This document shows positions 34,886 to 44,280 of a DNA stretch of 64,000 nt, in pieces. The position numbers and the translations under genes were made by a program. Each line of letters begins with the position of its first letter. Position 1 is the stretch's first letter. Under the pieces are notes generated by a model. That model had not been told where the DNA came from and ran no database searches. It saw only the letters and a list, made by a program, of their open reading frames with translations. This DNA comes from Deltaproteobacteria bacterium (GTDB lineage: Bacteria; Desulfobacterota; Desulfobacteria; Desulfobacterales; UBA5852): assembly GCA_020444045.1 (NCBI GenBank), contig JAHLLS010000014.1:1-64000 (forward strand), read 5' to 3'.

Positions 34886-35398
34886 TCATTGCGAGCGGCG
34901 GGCCCCGGGCATGGCTTTGGTCTGAAAAACAGCGCCTGCAATAACCAGAGCAATAAATAAGATGATTTCAACCGGAAAGGTGAATGCCACCATTTGCACC
35001 AACAGGGTTGCACCGGTCAGTGTCGACAGAAAAATTAGCGCCCAACCAAAAACAAAAAACAGGAAGACCGCCCCGATAATGCCGCCGATACCATAGGGCA
35101 GCCAGACCATCTGTGCTGGCAATCCGCCCAACTGACCGAAAAGGATCATCGCGATATATCCGCCGGTGGCAAAACCGGCCATCACGATGGCGACCTTCTG
35201 AAAGAAGATCGCGATGACGGCGCCCACAGCGCCGGCGGCGATGGATATCACCAGGATCAGGAACGGAGAATGAATGCCGCCTATGTGCTGCGCGAAATGG
35301 TAACTGCTGGCAAAGCCGACCATGGCCACAAAAAGCCAGAAAAGGCGGCGTCCGGCAAATAGCAGAACCAGGCCGATCAGAATGCTGATCCAGTTCAT
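34886..35398 (-). CDS. Small multi-spanning membrane protein
   Basis: 170 residues from ATG 35398 (MNWISILIGL). At least five hydrophobic helices (WISILIGLVLLFAGRRLFWL, PFLILVISIAAGAVGAVIAI, VAIVMAGFATGGYIAMILFG, GIGGIIGAVFLFFVFGWALI, FPVEIILFIALVIAGAVF). It resembles DUF4203/TMEM198-like proteins in its evenly spaced glycine-rich helices, but I do not claim the family. No catalytic residues are visible. The ORF extends further upstream but the upstream part is poorly conserved-looking. Confidence 0.7.
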   Translation of the reverse strand: MNWISILIGLVLLFAGRRLFWLFVAMVGFASSYHFAQHIGGIHSPFLILVISIAAGAVGAVIAIFFQKVAIVMAGFATGGYIAMILFGQLGGLPAQMVWLPYGIGGIIGAVFLFFVFGWALIFLSTLTGATLLVQMVAFTFPVEIILFIALVIAGAVFQTKAMPGARRSQ

Positions 35399-35485
35399 CG
35401 ATTGATCCTCCTCGTCATCAGATGCGTGTAACCACGACACCTATAGCCGTCGTAAGATTGTATTTGGCCCCACTTGTTTCTCCGA

Positions 35486-36208
35486 TTAACCATCCACGTC
35501 TTTATCATGCTGGGGCGCAAGTTCAGAAAGCAGATCGATTTGGATCTGCTGGATTTCAACCAGGCGTTCCCACTGGTGCGACAGCAGGTGGTCGATTTTT
35601 TCGTGCAATTGACGGATTTCCAGCTCGGCTTTTAAATTGACGCGATAATCGTGCTGCGACCGCATGCGGTCCTTGGATTCCTGGCGGTTCTGGCTCATCA
35701 TGATAACCGGGGCTTGAACAGCCGCCAGGCAGGATAAAATCAGGTTGAGCAGGATAAACGGATAAGGATCGAAGGGCTTCTTGAGGAGCATGATCGAATT
35801 CAAGACGATCCAGACCAGAAGCAGGGCCCCAAAGATGATGAGAAATCTCCAGCTGCCACCGAATGTCGCCAGTCCGTCGGCCATTTTATCGCCAAAGGTC
35901 AGGTCTTTGTCAAACTCAGAATCGACATTGCTTGAAAGGGTCTCGTGTCGCTGAAGGCTCTCCAGGACTTCATTGTCCAAAGACGTGAGTTCGCCCTTTT
36001 CCGATTCCAATAAATTTTGAATATATTTCATTCGAAATCGATTCAGATCGCGGAGACAAGTGTAGCCCTCCTGCTTCCAGTCCGGGTAGGCGGCGATGAT
36101 CTGCTCGGCTACGGCGCTTCTGACAAGCGCCGACGGCATCATCCTATCTCTGGTTTTGGATTTGTTGCAGATACTGCAGACCATTTTTTGCGGTTGGGAT
36201 GATGTCAT
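35486..36208 (-). CDS. DUF1003 membrane protein with N-terminal zinc-ribbon-like motif
   Basis: 240 residues. The N-terminus has MVCSICNKSK, a Cys pair as in a small zinc site, then a soluble region and the DUF1003 core: FGGSWRFLIIFGALLLVWIV followed by NPF-like KPFDPYPFILLNLILSCLAA and APVIMMSQNRQESKDRMRSQ. Two membrane helices span the core; the C-terminal part EIRQLHEKIDHLLSHQWERL is a coiled coil. Function unknown; homologues cluster with stress and envelope genes as here. Confidence 0.85.
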   Translation of the reverse strand: MTSSQPQKMVCSICNKSKTRDRMMPSALVRSAVAEQIIAAYPDWKQEGYTCLRDLNRFRMKYIQNLLESEKGELTSLDNEVLESLQRHETLSSNVDSEFDKDLTFGDKMADGLATFGGSWRFLIIFGALLLVWIVLNSIMLLKKPFDPYPFILLNLILSCLAAVQAPVIMMSQNRQESKDRMRSQHDYRVNLKAELEIRQLHEKIDHLLSHQWERLVEIQQIQIDLLSELAPQHDKDVDG

Positions 36209-36697
36209 GACGATTATCGACTCCCTTCATTTGGTACGTTTTCCTTTTCCGTATTTTAAATCAAAGGGATACACTGGGAATAAGCGGCCTGTCGCTGTTC
36301 GCTATTATCACAGATTATATGCGATGGCGACTCGGATGATCGCCTCATTATTAGCGTTTGTTGATACACGGGACAACACTGGATACCCATAACCGATTAT
36401 GGTACTTTGGCGCCATCACCAAATTGAGGCATTCTCTAAGGTCCCTGTGACAGCTTTTAAGCTTCTGGTTTCCCTATCTCCCTTTGTCCCGCGCCAAGCA
36501 TCGGTGGGATGGATAAGAATAAGTGCGCGGAATGTCCGAGCCCGCCACAAGGCAGGTGTGAGTCACTGTGCAGGCGGGGATCCAGTTATTTCAATGGGGT
36601 CTGGACTCATGCCTTCGCGGCAGTGACAGCTTCAAAACTTTTTGCGATTCCATCTTTTCTTGTCACGTGAAAATAAATAAAAAATGGAAATCCGGGA
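36209..36697. other. Intergenic region with repeat-like sequence
   Basis: No gene is supported. Around 36560-36630 the pattern GCAGGCGGGGATCCAG ... TCTGGACTCATGCCTTCGCG resembles the dispersed TGGATTCCCGC/GCGGGAATGA-type extragenic repeats, here degenerate. The last 60 bases before the MutS-like gene are AT-rich and probably contain its promoter. Confidence 0.35.
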
Positions 36698-38338
36698 ATG
36701 AAAAAAGATCATGCGCAAATAGTCGCAGAGAAGATGAACGAAATCTTTGAGCCATTAATCCAAACCAATGACAAAAAAAATTTCATCCGTCTGGACGGGC
36801 ACCCGGCCCCTCTGAAATTCTCACGGAAATTATTCGCGCAATTATGTCCTCTATCCGTCATCGATGCCGAAACGCTCAAACTGATTCAGGTGTTGCGGCT
36901 ACACACGACCATCGATCATACCATGAGCATGACCGGTTCCGCGGTGCTTTTAAGGTCGCTGATCCAACCCAGCACCGATTTGGGTTACATACGATCGAAA
37001 CAGGAAGCACTAAAGGAAATTGCATCCAACGAAAAGCTGCGTATGACGCTGCAGGATTTTGTTCACGAATTCAGTAAGGGAGAAAACGCACTTTACAAAT
37101 TTTTCAATAAAGATCTTTACGCCTTGTTCCCCTATCGCGACTTGAAAAAAGCCAGGCAATCGGCTGCCAATATGATCAAGGCGATGCAAACGATTCCCAC
37201 GGCGAAAACGTCGTATTTGCAGGGATTGATGGCCAACCTCCACTTCTATGATGGCTCGTCGATTGACCGGATGATGACGGGTTCGATCTACCGGACCTTC
37301 AAAGGACTGAAATCCGATAAAGAGGTGGGGCTGTTTACGCCGAAACAAAAATTTATCCCCCATCGTTTCTCAAAGTGGATGGCGGCCGGCCCGGCGGTGG
37401 CCCTGTCCCCCTATATCCATACGACGATGGGAATCGGGCCATCCCTGTCCCCCCTGATTTCCATTTTAGGATTGGCATGGACGGGGCTTTATGTGTTCTA
37501 CAGCATTGTCGTCAAACCGGTAAAAGACACGGGGAATTTTATTGAACCCTTTCGGGAGAAGTGCATTCAAGACCAGGCCTTCAGCCGGGCCGTTGATACA
37601 GTCGGCATGATCGATGAACTTCTGTCATGCCATAGCTTTGCCGATCAACTGCCGCACGCCGCCACATTGCCGACCGTCACGGACGAGGCCCATCATGCTT
37701 TCGAAGCAACGGGTCTTAGAAATCCTATCCTGGCAAAAGAAAAGCCGGTATGCGTGCCGAACGATGTGCAAATGAGCGGGACCCGGTTGAGTTTCATCAG
37801 TGGCCCTAACAGCGGCGGCAAGACGACCATCTGTAAAAGTATTGTCCAAAACCAATTGCTGGCGCAGATGGGGTCCTATGTCCTGGCCGAGAAGGCCATG
37901 ATTAACATCGCCGATATGATCCGCTATCAGGCGCCCAAATTTGACGGATTGCAGGATGATGAAGGGCGTTTCGGCACCGAACTTGGCAGGACCCGTGACA
38001 TCTTTTATTCTACAAGCCCCCGGAGTCTCGTCATTCTTGATGAACTGGCCGAGGGAACTACATATGAAGAACGGCTGCACGAATCTTTCGGGATTTTGTC
38101 CGATTTCCACACCATCGGCAATAACACGGTACTTGTCACGCACAACCACTCATTGGTGGATCGTTTCATGGCCGAAAAAAAAGGGCAATGCCTCATGGCC
38201 GAGTTTAATGGTGATGATCCCACATACCGAATTGTTCCGGGCATATCGCGCGTATCCCATGCGGGCCGAATAACCAGGAAAATTAATTTTTCTCAGGAAG
38301 ACCGACATCGCTACATGAAAGACAAGGGATACCTGTGA
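36698..38338 (+). CDS. MutS-like ATPase with central membrane segments
   Basis: 546 residues. The N-terminal 200 residues resemble the MutS lever/core domain (LRLHTTIDHTMSMTGSAVLL, RSLIQPSTDLGYIRSKQEAL). A hydrophobic stretch at about residues 228-270 (KWMAAGPAVALSP; LSPLISILGLAWTGLYVFYS) suggests one or two membrane helices. The C-terminal MutS ATPase is complete: Walker A GPNSGGKTT from about residue 369, Walker B SLVILDELAEGTTYEERL and the His switch TVLVTHNHSLV. There is no mismatch-recognition domain, so it is not a classical repair MutS; membrane-tethered MutS homologues of this type have no settled role. Confidence 0.85.
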   Translation: MKKDHAQIVAEKMNEIFEPLIQTNDKKNFIRLDGHPAPLKFSRKLFAQLCPLSVIDAETLKLIQVLRLHTTIDHTMSMTGSAVLLRSLIQPSTDLGYIRSKQEALKEIASNEKLRMTLQDFVHEFSKGENALYKFFNKDLYALFPYRDLKKARQSAANMIKAMQTIPTAKTSYLQGLMANLHFYDGSSIDRMMTGSIYRTFKGLKSDKEVGLFTPKQKFIPHRFSKWMAAGPAVALSPYIHTTMGIGPSLSPLISILGLAWTGLYVFYSIVVKPVKDTGNFIEPFREKCIQDQAFSRAVDTVGMIDELLSCHSFADQLPHAATLPTVTDEAHHAFEATGLRNPILAKEKPVCVPNDVQMSGTRLSFISGPNSGGKTTICKSIVQNQLLAQMGSYVLAEKAMINIADMIRYQAPKFDGLQDDEGRFGTELGRTRDIFYSTSPRSLVILDELAEGTTYEERLHESFGILSDFHTIGNNTVLVTHNHSLVDRFMAEKKGQCLMAEFNGDDPTYRIVPGISRVSHAGRITRKINFSQEDRHRYMKDKGYL

Positions 38339-39106
38339 GGCGCTAAGGCTCTTGATATACCCGATTGCCTCTTTCCAAGTGACTGGCACTCGGGGCGGTT
38401 CCTTTCCAACAAACCAGGTCCTATTTGTAAGGGAATCGTATGTTGTGATCCCATCCGTATAAAATCTGTCATTTGCGGATTGGTTTTTAATTTTACCTGC
38501 AACCGGCCACACCATATACGATCCATGTTTCATCCCCCGATAGACGCGTCCCCCTCCGAGATGAATATACCAGGCCTGGTCGGGAAGCCTTGAGCACTCC
38601 GTTTGCGTCCAATAGTAGCCGTTAAAGACATTCTCGAAGGGATGCGAGGCGGGTAAGGATGGATTTATATACTGGTGGCTTACCAGCGAAAACAATTCAC
38701 TTCTTGTGGGCAATCTCCACTTAATTCTCCCGGATGATTCTGAATGATTGGTCTCTTTAATAAATTCAAAAGCTTCTTTCCAATTTAAGGGAAACTCGGC
38801 CAAGTTCGCGTTTGGGTGCCACAGTAGCCCTGTCCATCGATCTTCAACCCGATCGTTGCATACGTAAAAACGCTCAGCCGAATAAGGCCGGCGGCACTGG
38901 TAGGCAGCGTCTTGCAAGGTGTCGCGGCAGTCTATCCGATTACCGGCTTCGTCAAAACAAAACTTCTGATCCGTTTCCAATATGATCGTCATGTCTCCAA
39001 CGTTGAGAGCGGTTTCATATGCAAGTGTATTATGGACATCTCTTCCGTTATAGAACCTCGCAGATGTGGCCTGATATCGTAAGCTTTGTTTGCGAGAAGC
39101 CGGCAT
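38150..39106 (-). pseudogene. DUF1566 (Lcl-type) protein truncated at its 3' end
   Basis: Reads as a DUF1566 protein: a first complete repeat with DRWTGLLWHPNANLAEFPLN, WRLPTRSELFSLV and YYWTQTECSRLPDQAWYIHL. A second repeat starts at YDSLTNRTWFVGKEPPRVPV and WKEAIGYIKSLSAS, then stops matching at about 38340. From there the frame runs antisense through the last 190 bases of the MutS-like gene before a chance stop at 38150. The expected second WRLPT segment is absent. So the downstream end was deleted and joined to the MutS-like gene. The start MPASRKQSLRY at 39106 follows the small gene at 39141. Confidence 0.7.
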
Positions 39107-39140
39107 GCGTCCCGGGGCGTGTTGTGAGGCAACCACGACA

Positions 39141-39449
39141 TTAATCAGGCAGTTCAGGGAAAAGGACGGTCCAGCAATCTTCAGACCCAATCAGCAGACT
39201 TAGACTGTCTTGGGAGGGGGGGGTGCATGGCTCGGCCGCAACCGCCCCTGCCAGTTCGACTGCAGCGGGAGAAAAGTAGGCCCAGACCTCGCAATGCAGA
39301 CGCCCCTCTGATTCGTGCCGGTAGAATACCGCTAAATTTTCGGGCGGGTTGGTCTTCCCATAGACCGACACATAACGGGCTTCAAGGTGGTCCAAATGCT
39401 CCCCGGCAAACATGGCGTCACCGAGATTTTTTTTAAACCAATTCCCCAT
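39141..39449 (-). CDS. Hypothetical protein (102 aa)
   Basis: Starts at ATG 39449 ([20 protein letters not shown]) behind GGTGA. Features are an N-terminal amphipathic helix, then [20 protein letters not shown] and a C-terminal [19 protein letters not shown]. It looks like a conserved small cytoplasmic protein, but I cannot assign a family. It lies upstream of the DUF1566 fragment on the same strand and opposite the norR-like remnant. Confidence 0.55.
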   Translation of the reverse strand: MGNWFKKNLGDAMFAGEHLDHLEARYVSVYGKTNPPENLAVFYRHESEGRLHCEVWAYFSPAAVELAGAVAAEPCTPPSQDSLSLLIGSEDCWTVLFPELPD

Positions 39450-39519
39450 GACGTTAAATTCACCACAATCCGCATTGATAGGCAACCGAATAAATCCGTG
39501 TCGGCAAATCGGGGATTAA

Positions 39520-39719
39520 CAAACCTTTCCGGTGCAAATCTCCCCCCAGATGTCACCGTTCTGGTTTCGGGCGAGACCGGCGTCGGAAAAGAATTGGTTG
39601 TTCGAGCCATTCATGCCGGATCGAATCGCAAAGACGGTCCCATTGCCATCCAACCCAAGCGGCTTCGAGCGATACAGGAGGGGAAAACCCAACGCGTCGG
39701 GTCGGAAAAACGCATATAG
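39520..39719 (+). pseudogene. Remnant of a NorR-like sigma-54 activator with internal deletion
   Basis: The frame reads [20 protein letters not shown] then [20 protein letters not shown], the Walker A region of an NtrC/NorR-type AAA+ activator. It then jumps within a few codons to [21 protein letters not shown], which in intact proteins is the LLRAIQEGEIQRVGSD segment after Walker B. The GAFTGA loop, Walker B, the rest of the AAA+ core and the DNA-binding domain are lost. Given hcp and the flavodiiron gene nearby, an ancestral NO-sensing regulator is a reasonable reading. Confidence 0.75.
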
Positions 39720-39731
39720 GTAAGTGGGCGT

Positions 39732-42700
39732 TTATTGACCGCTGATTTTTACCGAGGGTCTCTGAAAGATTAATGTATTCTTGATGCGCTCTGTTACCAG
39801 ATAAAGCACCGGCACGTAGGCCAGCGTAAGGAAGGTGGAAACCATCAGTCCGGCAATGGCCACGACCGCCAGCGGTGACAATCTTTCCAGCCCGACAGCC
39901 GTTTCCGCAGCTATCGGCAGCATCCCGGCCATGGTGCTCAGGGCCGTCATCAGAATCGGCCTGGTCCGCCGGCGGATCGCTTCTTCAATAGCCGTATGAA
40001 TATCTGCCCCGTTTGTGCGCGCCGTTTCAATAAAATCGACCAGCAGGATTGAGTTGTTGACCACAATGCCGGAAAGCAGGATCATGCCCATGGCGGCGGG
40101 CATGCACAGATGCCGTTCCAGGAGCAGCATCCCCCAGGGCACGCCGATAAAGGCCAGCGGAATGGCACTCATAATAATCACGGGATGCAGGTATGACTTA
40201 AACGTGATAACCAGTGAAAAATACAGAAAAATGAGCGCCAGCGCCATGGCGCCGCCGAGATAGCCGAAGCTTTCGGTCATTTGCCTGATTTCTCCTTCCT
40301 GGCTTACCGTATAGCCGCCGGGAAGTTTCAAGTCTGACAGTACGTCAGATACCTGATCCTGAAGATGGGTGATGGCGGTTCGGGCACGATACCCCAACAA
40401 ATTAACAACCGGTAAAAGATTCTGTCGGGTGATCTTCGACTGGCGCCACACGGGCCGGATATCGGCAATCTCTCTCAGCGGCACGGGGCCTGCTTGTCCC
40501 GGAATCTGCAGCACAGCCAGGTCGGCTACGGTCGTCATCGCATTCTGATCAAAACGGAACCGGACGCCGTAGCCGTCTTCTCCGGCAATACGGAATTGTG
40601 AAGCGATTTTACCGGTTGTTGCCGTCATCACCGTTTCCGAAACATCCCCGGGAGAAATGCCGTAATGGGCGAGTTTTGTTTCGTCAAGATCGACGGCAAT
40701 TTCTTTTTTGGACCAGTCCCAAGAACGGGATATGGATGTCAGCCCCCTGACCTGATGAAGCCGGGTGCGCACCTCCTCGGCAAGCTGATCCTGAATTTTA
40801 GGGTCCGGGCCGGAAATCATGACATCGATCGGCGCCGCAATGGAGGACAGGGGGGTTGCACCATAATCATAAACAGTAAAACGCTTCAGGCCGAGCATAT
40901 TCCGGAATGCGTCACGCAGACCCGCTTCAATTTCCCAGATGGATTCGGCACGCTCAAACCGATTTTGAAAATGTACCGTGATCAGACCTTCCTGGGAGGT
41001 CCGATCGGCGCCGAAACTGATAACGTTGGGTTCAGCACCCACGATCGTGGCCATGCGGACGAAGCCCGGTGCATGTTTTATAAAACGCTCCATGTTTTCA
41101 ACCACCATTCCGGTCTGTTCAATGGTGCTGTTCGGCCATGTTTCAAACTCGATCTTGACAATACCGGTGTCCATGGTCGGCATCAAATCCCGCCCCGCCA
41201 GCGGCATCTGCCGCATACTTATAAAGAGCAAGCCGATCAGAATCGGTAACATCATCAGCCCCCATTTCGAGGATGCCAGCCGAAAACTCCCGACAAACAA
41301 TTGTTGCAGCGGTGTGATCCAGAATTCACACAGGCGCTGGAGAACCGTTTCCATCCGATTTGCCTGACGGCCGGGTTTCATAAATTTTGGTGCCAGCAGC
41401 GGAATCACCGTTACCGATACCATGAATGAAGCCAACAGTGCTAAAGACAGCACCACCGTCAGCGGCCGAAGAATTTTCTGGGAATATCCGCCCACAAACA
41501 TGATCGGTACAAGAACCGACAGCGTTGTGATGGTACCGGCCAAATCGGCAAGAAAGATTTCTTTTGTTCCGTCCACGGATGCCTGGAAAAGGGATTTGTC
41601 TCCCGGGGCGGCATGCCGATCAATATTTTCAATCACGACAATGGCATCATCAACCAGCAGCCCGACGGCAAGGATTATGGCTGTCATGGTGACGATGTTG
41701 AGTTCGTAATGGATGAGCTTCATGCCGGCAAATGTCAGTAAAAATGTAAACGGAATGGATATGGCGGCCAAAAGTGTTGTCCGCAGACGGGCAATGATCA
41801 GGAAAATAAGGGCAACGGTTAAAATGACGGAATCCCGAAGTGATGAAAGCAGATTGGATACAGATGTATGAATCAGTTCGCCCTGGGTATCGGCGACTTC
41901 GAAGATCAGTTCCGGAAAGGCAATTCTTACGTCCTGCAGGGCATCGTTCAACGCGCGGAGCGTTGCAGTGACATTGCCGCCTTCGGTTCGAAGAATGTTA
42001 ATCCCGATGGCCGGTTTGCCATTGCCATGGAAAAAGGACCGCCGCTGCTCATGGGAAGTGACGATGGCGGCAATATCCCTCAGGTAAACGGCGCTGCCAT
42101 CTGCGCTTCTTCCGATAACGATATCCCCCAGTTCATGCCGCCGGGAACGTTCTCCCTGGATTTTGATCAGCAATTCATCGGCATCCCGGATCAGCAAGCC
42201 GCTGGGAATGTTCCTGTTCTGGGCGTAAATGGCGGCAATGACGTTATCGACCGAAAATCCGAATCTGGCCAGCCGGTCCCGGTCAACAGATAAACGGATC
42301 TCCGGTCTGTATCCACCGAACACCTCTACATCACCGATTCCCTGAACCCGGAGAAACGCTTCCTGGATCTCATTGTCGCATAATTGCCGAACCTTTGACA
42401 ACGTCAAGGGAGATCCCGGTCCTGGCGAAACCGCCAGGGTCTGCACCGGGGCCGTGGCATCACTGACCCGGAAAATTCTTGGCGAAAGCATTTCCTCCGG
42501 CAACGTGGGCATAATGCGGTTCAGGGCAGCACTCACATCCGTGACCGCCGCGTCGAGACTTTTGGTATACTCAAATTCCACCTTCACAGCAGCGGTCTCG
42601 TCACGCACGGTGGATTTGATGGTTCGGGATTTATCCAGGGTGGCCATTTCTTTTTCCACCTGTCGGGAAATCTTGTCCGCCATATCTTCAGCGGACGCAC

Positions 42701-42857
42701 CTGGCCATATCAACAGGATCGATATCTGGGGGTAATTGGCGTCGGGGAAAAGATTTAAGGGCAGGGTTTTAAAACCGACCACGCCGAATGCCACTCCCAA
42801 CAGGATCAAAGCGGTTACCGCATGCGGTCGTTTAAGATAGGAGGCTATCCCGTTCAT
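39732..42857 (-). CDS. RND-family efflux pump inner-membrane protein
   Basis: 1041 residues, the full length of the AcrB/HAE1 class. N-terminal helix and FPDANYPQISILLIWPGASA, then VEKEMATLDKSRTIKSTVRD, the TM4 motif ILAVGLLVDDAIVVIENIDR with the paired Asp of proton relay, and a second half beginning near KWGLMMLPILIGLLFIS. C-terminal helices include GMILLSGIVVNNSILLVDFI and RPILMTALSTMAGMLPIA. Exports hydrophobic compounds or metals with proton antiport; the substrate is not evident. It overlaps its adaptor gene by 4 bases (ATGA). No outer-membrane TolC-type gene or regulator is adjacent. Confidence 0.92.
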   Translation of the reverse strand: MNGIASYLKRPHAVTALILLGVAFGVVGFKTLPLNLFPDANYPQISILLIWPGASAEDMADKISRQVEKEMATLDKSRTIKSTVRDETAAVKVEFEYTKSLDAAVTDVSAALNRIMPTLPEEMLSPRIFRVSDATAPVQTLAVSPGPGSPLTLSKVRQLCDNEIQEAFLRVQGIGDVEVFGGYRPEIRLSVDRDRLARFGFSVDNVIAAIYAQNRNIPSGLLIRDADELLIKIQGERSRRHELGDIVIGRSADGSAVYLRDIAAIVTSHEQRRSFFHGNGKPAIGINILRTEGGNVTATLRALNDALQDVRIAFPELIFEVADTQGELIHTSVSNLLSSLRDSVILTVALIFLIIARLRTTLLAAISIPFTFLLTFAGMKLIHYELNIVTMTAIILAVGLLVDDAIVVIENIDRHAAPGDKSLFQASVDGTKEIFLADLAGTITTLSVLVPIMFVGGYSQKILRPLTVVLSLALLASFMVSVTVIPLLAPKFMKPGRQANRMETVLQRLCEFWITPLQQLFVGSFRLASSKWGLMMLPILIGLLFISMRQMPLAGRDLMPTMDTGIVKIEFETWPNSTIEQTGMVVENMERFIKHAPGFVRMATIVGAEPNVISFGADRTSQEGLITVHFQNRFERAESIWEIEAGLRDAFRNMLGLKRFTVYDYGATPLSSIAAPIDVMISGPDPKIQDQLAEEVRTRLHQVRGLTSISRSWDWSKKEIAVDLDETKLAHYGISPGDVSETVMTATTGKIASQFRIAGEDGYGVRFRFDQNAMTTVADLAVLQIPGQAGPVPLREIADIRPVWRQSKITRQNLLPVVNLLGYRARTAITHLQDQVSDVLSDLKLPGGYTVSQEGEIRQMTESFGYLGGAMALALIFLYFSLVITFKSYLHPVIIMSAIPLAFIGVPWGMLLLERHLCMPAAMGMILLSGIVVNNSILLVDFIETARTNGADIHTAIEEAIRRRTRPILMTALSTMAGMLPIAAETAVGLERLSPLAVVAIAGLMVSTFLTLAYVPVLYLVTERIKNTLIFQRPSVKISGQ

Positions 42858-43966
42858 TTGGCACCTTCACCCATCCGAACAATGCGGCCATTCCGGCTTA
42901 ATTGCAGGAGCATGGATTCCGGACCGGAAGCCAGAGGTGCGCCTATGGTCAGGGACCCTTCGACAACCGCCTGCCCCCCACTGCGCCCGCGTATATTAAC
43001 AGGAACCGGGCGCACGGTTTGATCGTCCTGGATCACAAAAACCAGAGCACCGGATTCCTGTTCAAGGATGCAGTCCGAGGATACAATCAGACCGTCCGGC
43101 ATCCCGACGATCAGATCAACCCCGACCGTACCGCGACTCGGCAGTCCGAAGGGACGCTCCGGAACCCTGATTTCCACCGTCGCCAATTTTCCGGTGATGA
43201 TGGCCGGGTGAATACGGTAAACACGCGCCTCAATGACATTGACGCCTTGAACCAACCGAAGGGAGGTATTTGCCGACAATCGCAGGACTGTTTCCTGGGG
43301 TACCTGAACGAGAACGCTATATCCCTGGTTTGTGTCTTCAATCTTTAAAACGGGGGTCCCGGGCATGACCATGTCGCCGGGATCTTTCATGCGCTCTGTA
43401 ATGACGCCTTCAAAAAGAGACGTGATGCTGGAAAATGACAGGGAAACCTTCGAGGCTTCTATTTCCTGCTTCAATCGTTGAAGCCTCGAGGATGCCAACT
43501 CATAGGCAAGCTCGGCTTCATCTAAAGACTCTTTGGTATCAACTTTATTTTTATAGAGTTCTTTACGCCGCGCCAGTATCGTTTTTTTGACGTCATAATC
43601 TTCTCGAGCCCCGGCCAGTTCCGCTTCCAACGCTCTTTTTTGACGGGCCGGCAATCGATCATCAATTGCGGCAACAGATTCCCCGGCAGCTAGCCGATCT
43701 CCCACATCTTTATGGATGGCGGTAATATACCCGGTTGTCTGGGCCGAAAGGACCGCCTCGGCCACGGGTTCGATGGTTCCCAGATAATGCTCGATTATCG
43801 GGAGCTTGCCACTGAATGTCGTTTTGGCATAAACGGGGATCGGGCGAATCGCAGGCGGCGCCAGGTTTGCCAGTTCGGATTTCCGATGGCGAACCAGCAT
43901 CATGGCTGCGATGATGATGGCAATTGTGATTAAAATAGTCGTTATGCGTTTGACGTTTTTTTTCAT
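42854..43966 (-). CDS. RND efflux membrane-fusion (adaptor) protein
   Basis: 370 residues. An N-terminal signal anchor (TTILITIAIIIAAMMLV) is followed by the lipoyl/barrel-sandwich half GTIEPVAEAVLSAQTTGYIT, an alpha-helical hairpin (residues about 105-165, KRALEAELAGAREDYDVKKT), the second lipoyl half LFEGVITERMKDPGDMV and the beta-barrel domain. Bridges the RND pump to an outer-membrane channel. First gene of a two-gene operon with the pump. Confidence 0.9.
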   Translation of the reverse strand: MKKNVKRITTILITIAIIIAAMMLVRHRKSELANLAPPAIRPIPVYAKTTFSGKLPIIEHYLGTIEPVAEAVLSAQTTGYITAIHKDVGDRLAAGESVAAIDDRLPARQKRALEAELAGAREDYDVKKTILARRKELYKNKVDTKESLDEAELAYELASSRLQRLKQEIEASKVSLSFSSITSLFEGVITERMKDPGDMVMPGTPVLKIEDTNQGYSVLVQVPQETVLRLSANTSLRLVQGVNVIEARVYRIHPAIITGKLATVEIRVPERPFGLPSRGTVGVDLIVGMPDGLIVSSDCILEQESGALVFVIQDDQTVRPVPVNIRGRSGGQAVVEGSLTIGAPLASGPESMLLQLSRNGRIVRMGEGAK

Positions 43967-44178
43967 TTCAGTCCACTGTCCCTGAAGCCACTACTTTTTC
44001 AAAACCCATCCTTGTCGACATAACAGACCGGGCACTGCCCGTCATCGGCAGGTCTGCAAACCGGGTTTCAGGAGGAATTTCATTTTCTGGGTCACCCACT
44101 TAAGAGTAGAAAATATTATCACGAGGAATGCAGACATGTTTATTCAATTTTGCCATCCGTCATTTTTCACATCACGTG

Positions 44179-44271
44179 CGATGGGTTAACCGCAGCGTCC
44201 ATAATTTCTTAAAATCTCAACCTATCCGTTTTTTTAACGAGCATCAATGTCCGCTGCGGTTAACATCATCG
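44179..44271. repeat. Long inverted repeat directly 3' of hcp
   Basis: GTTAACCGCAGCG (44185-44197) and CGCTGCGGTTAAC (44252-44264) are perfect 13-bp inverted copies. The stem extends outward through CGATG (44179-44183) and CATCG (44267-44271) across a one- or two-base bulge. The 54-base core is AT-rich with a T7 run on the plus strand. It ends 10 bases from the hcp stop. It could be a large transcript-end hairpin or a small MITE-like insertion. The rest of 43967-44178 holds no gene. Confidence 0.6.
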
Positions 44272-44280
44272 TCGGTTGGA

